Source: Streptomyces sp. ISL-36
GTDB taxonomy: Bacteria; Actinomycetota; Actinomycetes; Streptomycetales; Streptomycetaceae
Direction: 5' to 3'
Assembly: GCF_018614205.1 (NCBI RefSeq)
Contig: NZ_JAGGOS010000042.1
Coordinates: 62,001-126,000 of the forward strand
DNA length: 64,000 nucleotides
The translations under genes and the position numbers were made by a program. Shown here one piece after another: positions 1 through 8,579 of the stretch (the first letter of the stretch is position 1; every line of letters begins with the position of its first letter). The notes below the pieces were generated by a model. The model worked only from the letters and a program-made list of their open reading frames with translations, was not told the DNA's origin and did not search any database.

Positions 1-133
1 ACGTCTGCACACCCCGCGATCACGCTCTGTTCGTGCACGCCGCGAGCCGCTCTGTCCCCCAGAGGTTGCAGTGTGTGATCCACCCACCCTCGGCACACCC
101 CCGTGCCACCGACCCATGACGAGGGGGCGCACG

Positions 134-307
134 ATGGACGCTTTCACCGCAGGACTGCTGCAGCGCATTAGGACTGCGCAGACCGACCTCACACGGGCTC
201 GCGAGACGGGCGACGACTTCCTCGCGGACGTCGAGCAGGCCGAGCTCGACGACCTGCACCGCCTGGCCGCCGAGCACGGCGTGGAGGTCGGCGCCGCCAG
301 CGCCTGA
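134..307 (+). CDS. small conserved hypothetical protein (57 aa)
   Basis: This is a 57-residue acidic protein of unknown function. It has no cysteines, signal peptide or membrane segment, and it looks helical throughout, with heptad-like spacing of Leu and Ala and a central run rich in Asp and Glu. The ATG at 134 is preferred because GAGGGGG lies just upstream; the earlier in-frame ATG at 116 has no such site. The gene converges on the IMPase gene, and a strong inverted repeat separates the two. It is probably a real gene because codon third positions are GC-rich, but no function can be assigned. Confidence 0.6.
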   Translation: MDAFTAGLLQRIRTAQTDLTRARETGDDFLADVEQAELDDLHRLAAEHGVEVGAASA

Positions 308-312
308 CCCCT

Positions 313-359
313 GGACGCGAAGGGCCCCGGTGCCGACGGCATCGGGGCCCTTCGCGTCC
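313..359. terminator. bidirectional hairpin terminator
   Basis: A perfect 17-bp inverted repeat (313-329 with 343-359) encloses a 13-base loop between two convergent genes. The arms contain AAGGGCCCC and its complement. It lacks a long T-run, as is common in Streptomyces. Confidence 0.8.
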
Positions 360-368
360 GAGCTCCCG

Positions 369-1283
369 CTAGTCGTGCCAGGCGCCGAGCTCCTCCAGGA
401 GCTCCTGGAGCGGCTCGAAGACGCCCCGGGGGGCCGCGAGTGTCAGCTCGCCCGACGCGGGCTCACCGGGCCGTCCACCGGTCAGCGCGCCTGCTTCGCG
501 GGCGATCAGGTCCCCCGCCGCGAGGTCCCACGGCATGAGGCCGCGTTCGTAGTAGCCGTCGAGGCGGCCGGCGGCGACGTCGCAGAGGTCGATGGCGGCG
601 GAGCCGCCGCGGCGGATGTCGCGCAGCCGCGGGACGAGGTGACGGGCGACCTCGGCCTGGTGGGCGCGGCGGGTCTGGACGTAGGCGAACCCGGTGGAGA
701 TCAGGGCCTGGTCCAGCGGGGCCGGCGGACGGCAGGCGAGGCGGCGCTCGCCGAGGTGGGCGCCACCGCCGAGGACCGCGCGGTACGTCTCGCGGCGCAT
801 GGGGGCCTCGACCACGCCCACGACGGTCTCGCCGTCCAGTTCGGCGGCGATGGAGACGGCCCAGGTCGGCAGCCCGTAGAGGTAGTTCACGGTGCCGTCG
901 AGCGGGTCGATCACCCAGCGGACGCCGCTGGAGCCGGGGCTGGATGCGCCCTCCTCGCCGAGGAAGCCGTCGTCGGGGCGGTGCTCGGCGAGGAAGCCGG
1001 TGATCAGCTTCTCGGCGGCGATGTCCATCTCGGTGACCACGTCGATGGGGCTGGACTTGGTCCTGGCCACCCCCAGGTCGTCCGGCCGCCCGTCGCGCAG
1101 CAGGGCGCCGGCCCTGCGGGCGGCCTCCAGGGCGAGGCCGAGCAGTTCGGCCCGCAGAGGGTCGGTCGGCGCGGGGTCGGACGGCGCGGAGTCGGTCGGC
1201 GCGGAGTCGGTCGGCGCGGGGTCGGACGGCGCGGAGTCGGTCGGCGGGAGGTCGGTCGGCCGGGGGTTCACGGGCTCGGTCAC
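369..1283 (-). CDS. inositol monophosphatase family phosphatase
   Basis: This is a Mg-dependent sugar-phosphate or nucleotide phosphatase of the IMPase/FBPase fold, cytoplasmic. The metal-binding signatures are visible: GEEG near residues 109-112, WVIDPLDGT at 123-131, and a C-terminal WDLAAGDLIAREAG block near residue 255. The exact substrate (inositol-1-phosphate, histidinol phosphate or PAP) cannot be told. The first 42 residues are unusual: a Pro/Thr/Ser/Asp tail built from five-residue units (TDSAP, SDPAP), encoded by 15-bp DNA repeats and absent from the core fold. The start is a GTG with AAGGAG upstream. It lies 9 bases downstream of hemH on the same strand, so the two are probably cotranscribed. 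Confidence 0.88.
   Translation of the reverse strand: MTEPVNPRPTDLPPTDSAPSDPAPTDSAPTDSAPSDPAPTDPLRAELLGLALEAARRAGALLRDGRPDDLGVARTKSSPIDVVTEMDIAAEKLITGFLAEHRPDDGFLGEEGASSPGSSGVRWVIDPLDGTVNYLYGLPTWAVSIAAELDGETVVGVVEAPMRRETYRAVLGGGAHLGERRLACRPPAPLDQALISTGFAYVQTRRAHQAEVARHLVPRLRDIRRGGSAAIDLCDVAAGRLDGYYERGLMPWDLAAGDLIAREAGALTGGRPGEPASGELTLAAPRGVFEPLQELLEELGAWHD
1165..1262 (-). repeat. 15-bp coding minisatellite in the IMPase gene
   Basis: About six imperfect copies of a 15-bp unit of the form gtcggtcggcgcgga lie here. They encode TDSAP or SDPAP pentapeptides in the N-terminal tail of the IMPase protein. Unit length is a multiple of three, so copy-number change keeps the frame. Confidence 0.85.
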
Positions 1284-1292
1284 GGGCGCTCC

Positions 1293-2420
1293 TTACGCGT
1301 ACGGGCTGTCGGCACCGGCCGCCGCCGGCCGTTCCGCCCTGGCCGGGCAGCAGCCGATCGGGCAGAGGTCGTGGGAGGCCCCCAGGGCGCCCAGGGCGCA
1401 CCGCTCGGCCCTGACCCCGCGCTCGCGTGCCGCGCGCTCCAGGACGAGGTCGCGCACCGCCGCCGCGAACCGGGGGTCGGCTCCGACGGTCGCCGAGCGC
1501 CGTACCGGAAGTCCCAGCTCGGCCGCCTTCGCGGTGGCTTCGGTGTCGAGGTCGTAGAGGACCTCCATGTGGTCGGAGACGAAGCCGATCGGGACCATGA
1601 CGGCGGCCGGGGCCCCGGCTCCGTGCAGCTCCTCCAGGTGCTCGCAGATGTCCGGTTCCAGCCAGGGGATGTGGGGGGCGCCGCTGCGGGACTGGTAGAC
1701 GAGCTTCCAGGGATGGTCGACGCCGGTCTCCTCGCGGACCGCGTCGACGATCAGCCGGGCCACGTCCAGGTGCTGATTCACATAGGCACCGCCCTCGCCG
1801 TGCTCGCCCACCGGGCCGGAGGTGTCGGCCGCGGAGTCGGGGATGGAGTGGGTGGTGAAGGCCAGGTGCGCGCCGTCCCGGACGGACTCGTCGAGCTCGG
1901 CCAGCGAGGCGAGGACGCCGTCGACCATGGGACGGACGAAGCCGGGGTGGTTGAAGTAGTGCCGGAGCTTGTCGACCCGGGGCAGCGGCAGCCCTTCCGC
2001 CTCCAGCTCGGCCAGCGCGTCGGCGAGGTTCTCGCGATACTGGCGGCAGCCGGAGTAGGAGGCGTACGCACTGGTGGTGAGGACGGCGATGTGGCGTCGG
2101 CCGTCGGTGACCATTTCCCGCAGGGTGTCGGTGAGGTACGGCGCCCAGTTCCGGTTTCCCCAGTACACCGGCAGGTCGAGGCCGGCCCCCTCGAAGTCCG
2201 TGCGCAGCGCGTCGAGCAGCGCGCGGTTCTGGTCGTTGATCGGGCTGACGCCACCGAAGAGGAAGTAGTGCTGCCCCACTTCCTTGAGCCGATCCTTGGG
2301 GATGCCTCGGCCGCGGGTCACGTTCTCCAGGAAGGGGACCACGTCGTCCGGGCCCTCGGGGCCGCCGAAGGAGAGCAGCAGGAGGGCGTCGTACGGGGTG
2401 GGATCGTGCTGATCGGACAT
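1293..2420 (-). CDS. hemH: ferrochelatase (coproporphyrin ferrochelatase type)
   Basis: This enzyme inserts ferrous iron into the porphyrin ring late in haem synthesis. In actinobacteria the substrate is coproporphyrin III, which is why the enzyme is also called CpfC. The 375-residue protein starts MSDQ and has the family's [22 protein letters not shown] opening (given here in part), the FTTHSIP segment containing the catalytic His, and a [12 protein letters not shown] block. The C-terminus carries a cluster of cysteines (CALG…LCPIGCC) that, with an internal Cys, is compatible with the [2Fe-2S] cluster known in actinobacterial ferrochelatases. The ATG at 2420 was chosen over an upstream start at 2501 because alignment to the family begins there. 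The IMPase gene follows after 9 bases. Confidence 0.95.
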   Translation of the reverse strand: MSDQHDPTPYDALLLLSFGGPEGPDDVVPFLENVTRGRGIPKDRLKEVGQHYFLFGGVSPINDQNRALLDALRTDFEGAGLDLPVYWGNRNWAPYLTDTLREMVTDGRRHIAVLTTSAYASYSGCRQYRENLADALAELEAEGLPLPRVDKLRHYFNHPGFVRPMVDGVLASLAELDESVRDGAHLAFTTHSIPDSAADTSGPVGEHGEGGAYVNQHLDVARLIVDAVREETGVDHPWKLVYQSRSGAPHIPWLEPDICEHLEELHGAGAPAAVMVPIGFVSDHMEVLYDLDTEATAKAAELGLPVRRSATVGADPRFAAAVRDLVLERAARERGVRAERCALGALGASHDLCPIGCCPARAERPAAAGADSPYA

Positions 2421-2510
2421 GGCACCGATCCTCCCACCCGGTGCTGACAGCCGGTGGCCCGGCCCGTCCGAAAAAGCTGCTGCCCGCATGCAGTTCAACA
2501 CCGTAGGCTT

Positions 2511-2545
2511 TAGTAATTAATTACACGTGTTCCGTCGACACGTGA
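2511..2545. promoter_or_regulatory. candidate operator between hemH and the MFS gene
   Basis: In otherwise GC-rich DNA there is a perfect 12-bp AT-rich palindrome, GTAATTAATTAC, at 2513-2524. It is followed by two copies of ACACGTG (2523-2529 and 2538-2544) spaced 15 bp apart. The site lies between divergent genes, so it could control one or both. The regulator is unknown; the AT palindrome resembles MarR-type operators. Confidence 0.5.
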
Positions 2546-2552
2546 CGAGCCG

Positions 2553-3821
2553 ATGCCGGAGTACCTCTTGCCCAGTCCCTATCGCGCGATCTTCGCGGCG
2601 CCCGGCACCAGATCGTTCTCGGTGGCGGGGTTCTTCGGCCGTATGCCGCTGTCCATGATGGGCATCGGCATCGTGACCATGATCTCCCAGGTCACCGGGC
2701 GGTACGGCCTGGCGGGCGCCCTCTCCGCGACGCTGGCGATGTCGGCGGCCGTGATGGGACCGCAGGTCTCCCGGATGGTCGACCGGTACGGCCAGCGGCG
2801 GGTGCTGCGTCCGGCGACCCTCGTCTCGCTGGCGGCGGGCGCGGGGCTGCTGGTCTGCGTGCAGCAGGAAGCCCCCGACTGGACCCTGTTCGTGTTCACC
2901 GCCGTCGTCGGCTGTGTGCCGAGCGTCGGTGCGATGACCCGGGCCCGCTGGGCGGAGATCTACCGCGGCTCCGCGCGCGAGCTGCACACCGCGTACTCCT
3001 GGGAGTCGATCGTCGACGAGGTGTGCTTCATCTTCGGCCCGATCATCTCCATCGGCCTGTCGACCGTCTGGTTCCCCGAGGCCGGCCCGCTGTTCGCGGG
3101 GGTCTTCCTCGCCATCGGCGTCTTCTGGCTGACGTCCCAGCGCGCCACCGAGCCGCGGCCGCACCCCAAGGAGGAGCACACCGGCGGCTCCGCGCTCCGC
3201 TCCCCCGGCCTGCAGGTGCTCGCGCTCGCCTTCGTCGCCACCGGCGCGATCTTCGGCTCGGTGGACGTGGTGACGGTGGCCTTCGCCGAGGAGCAGGGCC
3301 ACAAGGCCGCCGCCAGCCTGGTGCTCGCGGTCTACGCGCTGGGCTCCTGCCTGGCCGGCGCGGTGTTCGGACTGCTCCACCTCAAGAGCGAGCCGTCCCG
3401 CAGGTGGCTCCTGGGCGTCGGCGCGATGGCCGTGAGTATGATCCCCCTCCTACTGGCCGGGAACCTGCCGTTGCTGGCCGTGGCGCTCTTTGTCGCGGGC
3501 CTGTCCATCGCACCGACGATGGTGACCACCATGGCCCTCGTCGAAGCGCACGTACCGCGCACCAAGCTGACCGAGGGCATGACCTGGACAGGAACCGGGC
3601 TCGCCATCGGGGTGGCGCTCGGCTCCTCGGCCGCCGGCTGGGTCGTCGACGCGTCGGGTGCGGAGGCGGGGTACGTGGTGCCCGTCGTCTCGGGCGCGCT
3701 CGCGGTCGCGGTGGGACTCCTGGGGTACCGCCGGCTGCGCAGGCCGGTGCCGACTGGGGAGGGGCAGCGTGAGCGGGACCACAACGACGAGCACCAGGAC
3801 GGCGAGCAGCCCGTGGCGTAA
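2553..3821 (+). CDS. MFS transporter
   Basis: This is a 422-residue integral membrane permease of the major facilitator superfamily. About twelve hydrophobic segments are readable, with the MFS loop 2-3 motif as VDRYGQRRV near residue 75. The middle is a hydrophilic loop (residues about 195-215) and the C-terminal tail is charged. The sequence type (PYRAIFAAPGTRSFSVAGFFGRMP at the start, given here only in outline) is typical of putative drug or metabolite exporters in Streptomyces. The substrate is unknown. Its 3' end overlaps the following flavoenzyme gene by 53 bases, so the two are coupled. A palindromic operator candidate lies just upstream. Confidence 0.88.
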   Translation: MPEYLLPSPYRAIFAAPGTRSFSVAGFFGRMPLSMMGIGIVTMISQVTGRYGLAGALSATLAMSAAVMGPQVSRMVDRYGQRRVLRPATLVSLAAGAGLLVCVQQEAPDWTLFVFTAVVGCVPSVGAMTRARWAEIYRGSARELHTAYSWESIVDEVCFIFGPIISIGLSTVWFPEAGPLFAGVFLAIGVFWLTSQRATEPRPHPKEEHTGGSALRSPGLQVLALAFVATGAIFGSVDVVTVAFAEEQGHKAAASLVLAVYALGSCLAGAVFGLLHLKSEPSRRWLLGVGAMAVSMIPLLLAGNLPLLAVALFVAGLSIAPTMVTTMALVEAHVPRTKLTEGMTWTGTGLAIGVALGSSAAGWVVDASGAEAGYVVPVVSGALAVAVGLLGYRRLRRPVPTGEGQRERDHNDEHQDGEQPVA

Positions 3822-5100
3822 CTGGGCGGGGAACGTCACCTCACGTCCGGTACGGGAGGTGAGTCCGGCCTCGGCCGAGGAGCTCGCCGAAGTCGTGCGG
3901 AAGGCCGCGGCGGACGGGCTGCGGGTGAAGACGGTCGGGACCGGCCACTCCTTCACCTCGATCGCCGCCACGGACGGCGTGCTGATCCGGCCCGACCTTC
4001 TGACGGGGATCCGGCGGATCGACCGCGAGGCGATGACCGTCACCGTGGAGTCGGGCACTCCGCTGAAGCGGCTCAACGTGGCGCTGGCCCGTGAGGGCCT
4101 GTCGCTCACCAACATGGGCGACATCATGGAGCAGACGGTCGCGGGGGCGACCTCCACCGGCACGCACGGCACGGGCCGCGAATCGGCCTCGATCGCCGCC
4201 CAGATCCGCGAGCTGGAGCTGGTCACGGCGGACGGACGCCTCATGACCTGTTCGGAGAAGGAGCACCCCGAGGTCTTCGCCGCGGCCCGCATCGGGCTCG
4301 GCGCCCTCGGTGTCGTCACGGCCATCACCTTCGCCGTGGAGCCGGTCTTCCTGCTCACCGCGCGCGAGGAGCCGATGACCTTCGACCGGGTCACCTCGGA
4401 GTTCGACGCGCTGCACGCCGAGAACGAGCACTTCGAGTTCTACTGGTTCCCGCACACCGACAACTGCAACACCAAGCGCAACAACCGCAGCGCGGGCCCC
4501 GCCGCCCCGCCCGGGAGGATCAGCGGCTGGATCGAGGACGAGCTGCTCTCCAACGGGATGTTCCAGGTCGCCTGCGCGCTGGGCCGCGCGGTCCCGCCGG
4601 TCATCCCGTCGATCGCCAGGATCTCCAGCCGCGCGCTCTCGGCCCGTACGTACACCGACATCCCGTACAAGGTCTTCACCTCCCCGCGCCGGGTGCGGTT
4701 CCTGGAGATGGAGTACGCCCTTCCGCGCGAGGCGGCCGTGGCGGCGCTGCGCGAGCTGAAGGCGATGATCGAGCGCTCGCCCCTGAAGGTGAGCTTCCCG
4801 GTGGAGGTGCGTACGGCCCCGGCGGACGACATCGCGCTCTCCACGGCCTCGGGGCGGGAGACCGCGTACATCGCCGTCCACCTCTACAAGGGAACGCCCC
4901 ACCGCGCGTACTTCACCGCGGTGGAGCGCATCATGACGGCCCACGGCGGCCGGCCGCACTGGGGCAAGGTGCACACCCGGGACGCCGCGTACTTCTCCGA
5001 GGTCTATCCGCGCTTCGCCGAGTTCACGGCGGTGCGGGACCGGTTGGACCCGGACCGGCTGTTCGCCAACGACTATCTGCGCCGAGTGCTGGGCGCCTGA
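3769..5100 (+). CDS. D-arabinono-1,4-lactone oxidase family FAD-linked oxidase
   Basis: This is a flavoprotein oxidase of the vanillyl-alcohol-oxidase fold, 443 residues. The N-terminal FAD-binding PCMH domain shows VGTGHSFTSIAATDGVLI; the His in GHS is where related enzymes bind FAD covalently. The C-terminal ALO domain ends with the family's HWGKVHT block and a terminal FANDYLRR. It probably oxidises an aldonolactone or sugar alcohol at C-1; the natural substrate is not clear. The GTG at 3769 was chosen because GGGGAGGGG precedes it and the family's N-terminus (NWAGN) begins shortly after. The gene starts inside the end of the MFS gene, in another frame. Confidence 0.85.
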   Translation: MSGTTTTSTRTASSPWRNWAGNVTSRPVREVSPASAEELAEVVRKAAADGLRVKTVGTGHSFTSIAATDGVLIRPDLLTGIRRIDREAMTVTVESGTPLKRLNVALAREGLSLTNMGDIMEQTVAGATSTGTHGTGRESASIAAQIRELELVTADGRLMTCSEKEHPEVFAAARIGLGALGVVTAITFAVEPVFLLTAREEPMTFDRVTSEFDALHAENEHFEFYWFPHTDNCNTKRNNRSAGPAAPPGRISGWIEDELLSNGMFQVACALGRAVPPVIPSIARISSRALSARTYTDIPYKVFTSPRRVRFLEMEYALPREAAVAALRELKAMIERSPLKVSFPVEVRTAPADDIALSTASGRETAYIAVHLYKGTPHRAYFTAVERIMTAHGGRPHWGKVHTRDAAYFSEVYPRFAEFTAVRDRLDPDRLFANDYLRRVLGA

Positions 5101-5103
5101 CGG

Positions 5104-5975
5104 TCATTCGGCCGGCGGGGTCTGCTCTCCACCGGTGTCGGTGGACGGCGTCCCCGTCGGGTTCGGCGTGGCGGTCGGGGTCGGGGTCGGGGCCCCTGTG
5201 GACGGCGGGGGCGTGGGAGTCGGCGTCGGATCACCGCCGGTGGATCCGGAGGGCGTCGGTTCGGGGTCGGGAGTGTTCCGCCCGGTGTCCGGGGACGGGG
5301 TCACGCCGTCGCTTCCCTGCTCGCCCTGCTCGCGCTGCGGCTCGGCTCCCGGCTCCCGTGTCGGTGTCCCGTCGGTCGACGGCTCGTTCCGGCCACCGCC
5401 GTCGGCGCCACCGCCACTACCACTACCACCACCACGAACGGCCGACCCGAAGGTGGTGGCCCCCTTCGTACCGCCGAAGTCCTCTTCGGAGACCAGTTCG
5501 TAGGCGGTGATGCCGCCCATCGAGACCAGGAAGACGAGTGCGGCGGCGACGGCCGAGCGCTTCCAGCCCCGGACGCGGGTGCCGTGCGTGGTCGCTTCGC
5601 CGAACCCGTCGACGGGCGCTCCCCGGTGCGTGGTCGCCTCGCCGGACCCCTCGACGGGCGCGAGCATCCGGGTGCGGTCGAGGTCGGCGTCCCGGCGGGC
5701 CCTGGGGGGCTCGGTGTGCACGGCGGCCACCCGTATCTGCTCGCCCGTGCGCTTGAAGACATGGTGGAAGAGCGAGCCGCCACAGGTCGCGATGACACTG
5801 ATCACACCGGCGCCCAGGATCGTGCCGTACACCCCCAGGGTGGAGCGAGTTTGGCGGCGACGACGGCGGCGACCGCGCTGCCCGATACCTGAGCGACGCT
5901 CAGGTCGAGCTTCTTCCTCGCGCTCTTCGGCTCCCCCTTCGCCTCACCCGTCGTGCCGTCCTTCTCGTGATCCAT
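5104..5975 (-). CDS. membrane-anchored Pro/Thr-rich protein, frameshifted
   Basis: Two frames together make one recognisable Streptomyces protein. The upstream frame begins at ATG 5975 (MDHEKDGTTG) and runs through KKLDLSVAQVSGSAVAAV. The downstream frame, open from a GTG at 5832, continues YGTILGAGVISVIATCGG, FKRTGEQIR, a second membrane segment (about 15 hydrophobic residues before AYELVSEEDFGG) and a long extracellular-type Gly/Pro/Thr/Glu tail. The join falls at 5844/5845: one inserted base there would read LASTLGVYGT across the junction, as expected for the family. So either one base has been lost (in the genome or the assembly), or only the shorter 242-aa product is made. Function unknown; the tail suggests a cell-wall-spanning role. 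Confidence 0.6.
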
Positions 5976-6462
5976 ACCCGGCCCTTGCCTGCTCAGCTGT
6001 TCAACCATCTACCCAGAAAGGACAAATGGGCGAAGTGAATAGTTCCGTTTCTGTTGTTTCTGTGAAGAGCGACACGTGACGCCAGGGGTCACGGAGACTC
6101 AACTCCCGTACCTCCGGAGAAGTTGGGCGGCGTGCCGGTCCACCCAGGTGGCCCGAATGGAGTACTGTGTCGAGCCCTGGGTCCGTGCTCCCGCAAGGGC
6201 GCTCGGGGTCTACGGGAGGGAGCCGAAGGCGGCACTCGAACCGGCGGCGCCGCGGCACCGCACGGGCGCCTGCTGCACAGCGTGACCACTGGTCACTCTG
6301 CGTCGCAAACAGGTAACCGTGCCATAACGGCGTTCCAGGGTCCATGCCCGACACGCCGGGCAACTCGGCAAGGTTGTGGCAGGCTGCACCCGGGCAGGCC
6401 ACACTCGACTAGCGGAAGCAGCGACGCACGTGACGTCGGCAGGCACCACCCGGGAGGTCCCC
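5976..6462. other. 487-base intergenic region upstream of sepH
   Basis: This region lies between two divergent genes. I see no convincing gene in it. It holds a perfect palindrome at 6282-6296 (separate entry) and scattered AT-richer DNA near 6300-6345 that may contain the sepH promoter. Reading frames here have poor codon bias. Confidence 0.6.
6282..6296. promoter_or_regulatory. palindromic operator candidate upstream of sepH
   Basis: GTGACC-act-GGTCAC is a perfect 6+3+6 inverted repeat 166 bases before the sepH start. The binding protein is unknown. Confidence 0.45.
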
Positions 6463-7497
6463 ATGCCCGAACTGCGTGTCGTGGCCGTCTCCAACGACGG
6501 CACACGACTGGTGCTGAAGGCTGCTGACAGCACGGAGTACACGCTTCCGATCGACGAGCGGCTGCGCGCCGCCGTGCGCAACGACCGCGCGCGACTCGGT
6601 CAGATCGAGATCGAGGTGGAGAGCCACCTCCGCCCCCGCGACATCCAGGCGCGCATACGTGCCGGAGCCTCCGCGGAGGAGGTCGCCCAGCTCGCCGGCA
6701 TTCCGGTCGACCGGGTGCGGCGCTTCGAGGGTCCGGTCCTCGCGGAGCGGGCGTTCATGGCGGAGCGGGCGCGCAAGACTCCCGTGCGTCGGCCCGGGGA
6801 GAACACCGGACCACAGCTCGGCGAGACCGTGCAGGAGCGGCTGCTGCTGCGCGGCGCCGAGAAGGACACCGTGCAGTGGGACTCCTGGCGCCGCGACGAC
6901 GGCACGTGGGAAGTGCTGCTCGTCTACCGCGTGGCGGGCGAGGTCCACACCGCCAGCTGGACGTACGACCCGCCCAGGCGGCTCGTCCAGGCCGTGGACG
7001 ACGAGGCGCGCGCGCTGATCGGCGAGACCGACGACACCATCGCCGCCGCGCCCGAGCCGAGCTTCCCGTTCGTGCCCCGGATCGCCCGGCTGCCGCGCGA
7101 CAGGCCGCTGGACCGTGCCCTGGACCGCCAGCTGGAGCGGGCGCCCGCGCCCGCCCCGGAGCCGGAGGAGGAGCGGGACTCGCTGACCAGCCTGCTGGAG
7201 GCGGTACCGAGCTTCCGCGGCGACATGGTGGTCCCCGACCGGAACACCGAGCCGACCTCGAACGAGCCCTCCGACGAGCCCGAGGCGGAGGAGCCCCCGG
7301 CTCCGGCGGCCTCGGCCGGCGCGGGCGCGGCCTACGCCGACGTCCTGATGCCCCGCGCGGTCTCGGGTCACCGAGACCGCCTGACGGGCACCACGGACCG
7401 CCAGGCCGAAGCGGACGGTGTCCGTCCGGGCCGCCGCGCGGCGGTCCCGAGCTGGGACGAGATCGTCTTCGGCACCCGCCGGAAGAAGCAGGACTGA
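6463..7497 (+). CDS. sepH: septation protein SepH (DUF3071)
   Basis: SepH binds FtsZ and promotes its assembly into the septal rings that divide hyphae and form spores. This 344-residue protein begins MPELRVVAVSNDGTRLVLK, matching the family. Residues about 1-170 form the conserved DUF3071 domain with a helix-turn-helix-like part (AEEVAQLAGIPVDRVRRFEG). A long disordered Pro/Glu/Ala region follows, and a conserved C-terminal motif closes the protein (PSWDEIVFGTRRKKQD). The start at 6463 has GGGAGG upstream; an in-frame ATG 87 bases earlier lacks family similarity. Expected location is the division site in the cytoplasm. Confidence 0.93.
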   Translation: MPELRVVAVSNDGTRLVLKAADSTEYTLPIDERLRAAVRNDRARLGQIEIEVESHLRPRDIQARIRAGASAEEVAQLAGIPVDRVRRFEGPVLAERAFMAERARKTPVRRPGENTGPQLGETVQERLLLRGAEKDTVQWDSWRRDDGTWEVLLVYRVAGEVHTASWTYDPPRRLVQAVDDEARALIGETDDTIAAAPEPSFPFVPRIARLPRDRPLDRALDRQLERAPAPAPEPEEERDSLTSLLEAVPSFRGDMVVPDRNTEPTSNEPSDEPEAEEPPAPAASAGAGAAYADVLMPRAVSGHRDRLTGTTDRQAEADGVRPGRRAAVPSWDEIVFGTRRKKQD

Positions 7498-7508
7498 GGC
7501 TGTACGGG

Positions 7509-7543
7509 AAGGGGGACCGCGCCGGAACGGCGCGGTCCCCCTT
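7509..7543. terminator. sepH terminator hairpin
   Basis: AAGGGGGACCGCGCC (7509-7523) pairs with its complement at 7529-7543 across a five-base loop, 11 bases after the sepH stop, and is followed by TTTCG. Confidence 0.8.
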
Positions 7544-7622
7544 TCGCACGCACCCGGGACGCCGCGGGGCGGACGCCTCCTTCGGGCGGCCGGACCCCAC
7601 CGCTTCAGGGGCGGGGCCCGTC

Positions 7623-7749
7623 TACCTCGGGTCCCGGCCCGCCTAACTTCGGGTCGGGGCCGTTCTACTCCGGGTTGGGGCCCGTCTACTCCGGGTTGGG
7701 GCCCGGCACCTTCGGGTCGAGGCCCGATTACTTCGGGTCGGGGCCCTTC
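7623..7749 (-). repeat. 21-bp tandem repeats at the 3' end of the rhodanese gene
   Basis: Six head-to-tail units of 21 bp (one is 22 bp) of the form tactycgggtyggggcccgtc on the plus strand. On the coding strand each reads GGGCCCCGACCCGAAGTA-like, that is Gly-Pro-Asp/Asn-Pro-Lys/Glu, and most carry a stop at the same place. The real stop of the rhodanese gene (7728-7730) is in the second unit from the coding side, so the repeat straddles the gene's end. Confidence 0.85.
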
Positions 7750-8579
7750 GCCACGGGGCGGGCCGGGTCGCGGGACCACTCCGACCAGGAGCCCGCGTAC
7801 AAGGCCGCCGGGATGCCCGCGATCTCCAGGGCGAGTACCTCGTGGGCGCCGGAGACGCCGGAGCCGCAGTAGACGGCGACCTCCTTGTCCTCGCTGACGC
7901 CGAGTGCGGCGAAGCGGGCGGCCAGGGTCTCCGCCGGCAGGAAGCGGCCGTCCTCGTCCACGTTCTGCGTCGTCGGGGCCGACACCGCGCCGGGGATGTG
8001 TCCGCCGACCGGGTCGATCGGCTCCACATCGCCCCGGTAGCGCTCCGCGGCCCGCGCGTCGAGCAGCAGGCCCGAGTCCGCCGTGCCGGCCGCCCCGTCC
8101 GCGTCGAGCAGGCCGAGCGCCCCCGGTACGGGAACGAAGTCGCCCGGCTCGGGCTTCGGGGTCTCCGTCGACAGCTCCCCCGTCCAGGCCGCGAGACCCC
8201 CGTCCAGGACACGTACGTCCGGGTGACCCGTCCAGCGCAGCAGCCACCAGGCACGGGCCGCACCCCACCCGAGCCCGCCGTCGTAGACGACCACCGGCGT
8301 GTCGGCAGAGACGCCGGCCCGCCGCATCGTCGCCCCGAAGGCCGCCACGTCGGGCAGCGGATGCCGCCCCCCTGAGCCGGGCGGACCGGCCAGTTCCGCG
8401 TCCAGGTCGACATAGACCGCGCCGGGGAGATGACCGGCCTCGTAGGCGGGCAGTCCGGGCGGGCCGCCGAGCTCCCAGCGGACGTCCAGCAGGACCGGGG
8501 GCCTGGCCCCCGCCGACTCGCTCACGAGCTCGCTCGCCAGTTCGCTCGCGAGTTCGCTCGCGGTGATGATGGGCTTCAT
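7728..8579 (-). CDS. sulfurtransferase (tandem rhodanese domains)
   Basis: This is a thiosulfate or 3-mercaptopyruvate sulfurtransferase, 283 residues, with two rhodanese domains. The first, inactive one spans about residues 20-140 (LLDVRWELGG, VYDGGLGWGAARAWW); the second spans about 165-275. The catalytic loop is CGSGVSGAHE near residue 237, with the Cys as sulfur carrier; a CGSG[VT]-type loop favours 3-mercaptopyruvate. The ATG at 8579 has GAGGA eight bases upstream, so it is preferred to the ATG at 8588. Two oddities: the N-terminus repeats ASEL three times (12-bp DNA repeats), and the last residues GPDPK are one unit of the 21-bp repeat array that continues past the stop codon. Confidence 0.88.
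   Translation of the reverse strand: MKPIITASELASELASELVSESAGARPPVLLDVRWELGGPPGLPAYEAGHLPGAVYVDLDAELAGPPGSGGRHPLPDVAAFGATMRRAGVSADTPVVVYDGGLGWGAARAWWLLRWTGHPDVRVLDGGLAAWTGELSTETPKPEPGDFVPVPGALGLLDADGAAGTADSGLLLDARAAERYRGDVEPIDPVGGHIPGAVSAPTTQNVDEDGRFLPAETLAARFAALGVSEDKEVAVYCGSGVSGAHEVLALEIAGIPAALYAGSWSEWSRDPARPVAKGPDPK

Noticed and set aside
330..2447. 705-residue open frame on the plus strand
   Set aside because: It is antisense to the IMPase and hemH genes. Its translation is Gly/Ala/Arg/Val-rich without any motif, as expected from a GC-rich shadow frame.
6001..6402. Possible small genes between the frameshifted gene and sepH
   Set aside because: The frames lack codon bias and ribosome sites and show no family resemblance.
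7623..7749. CRISPR array
   Set aside because: Units are contiguous and 21 bp long without unique spacers; no cas gene is near.
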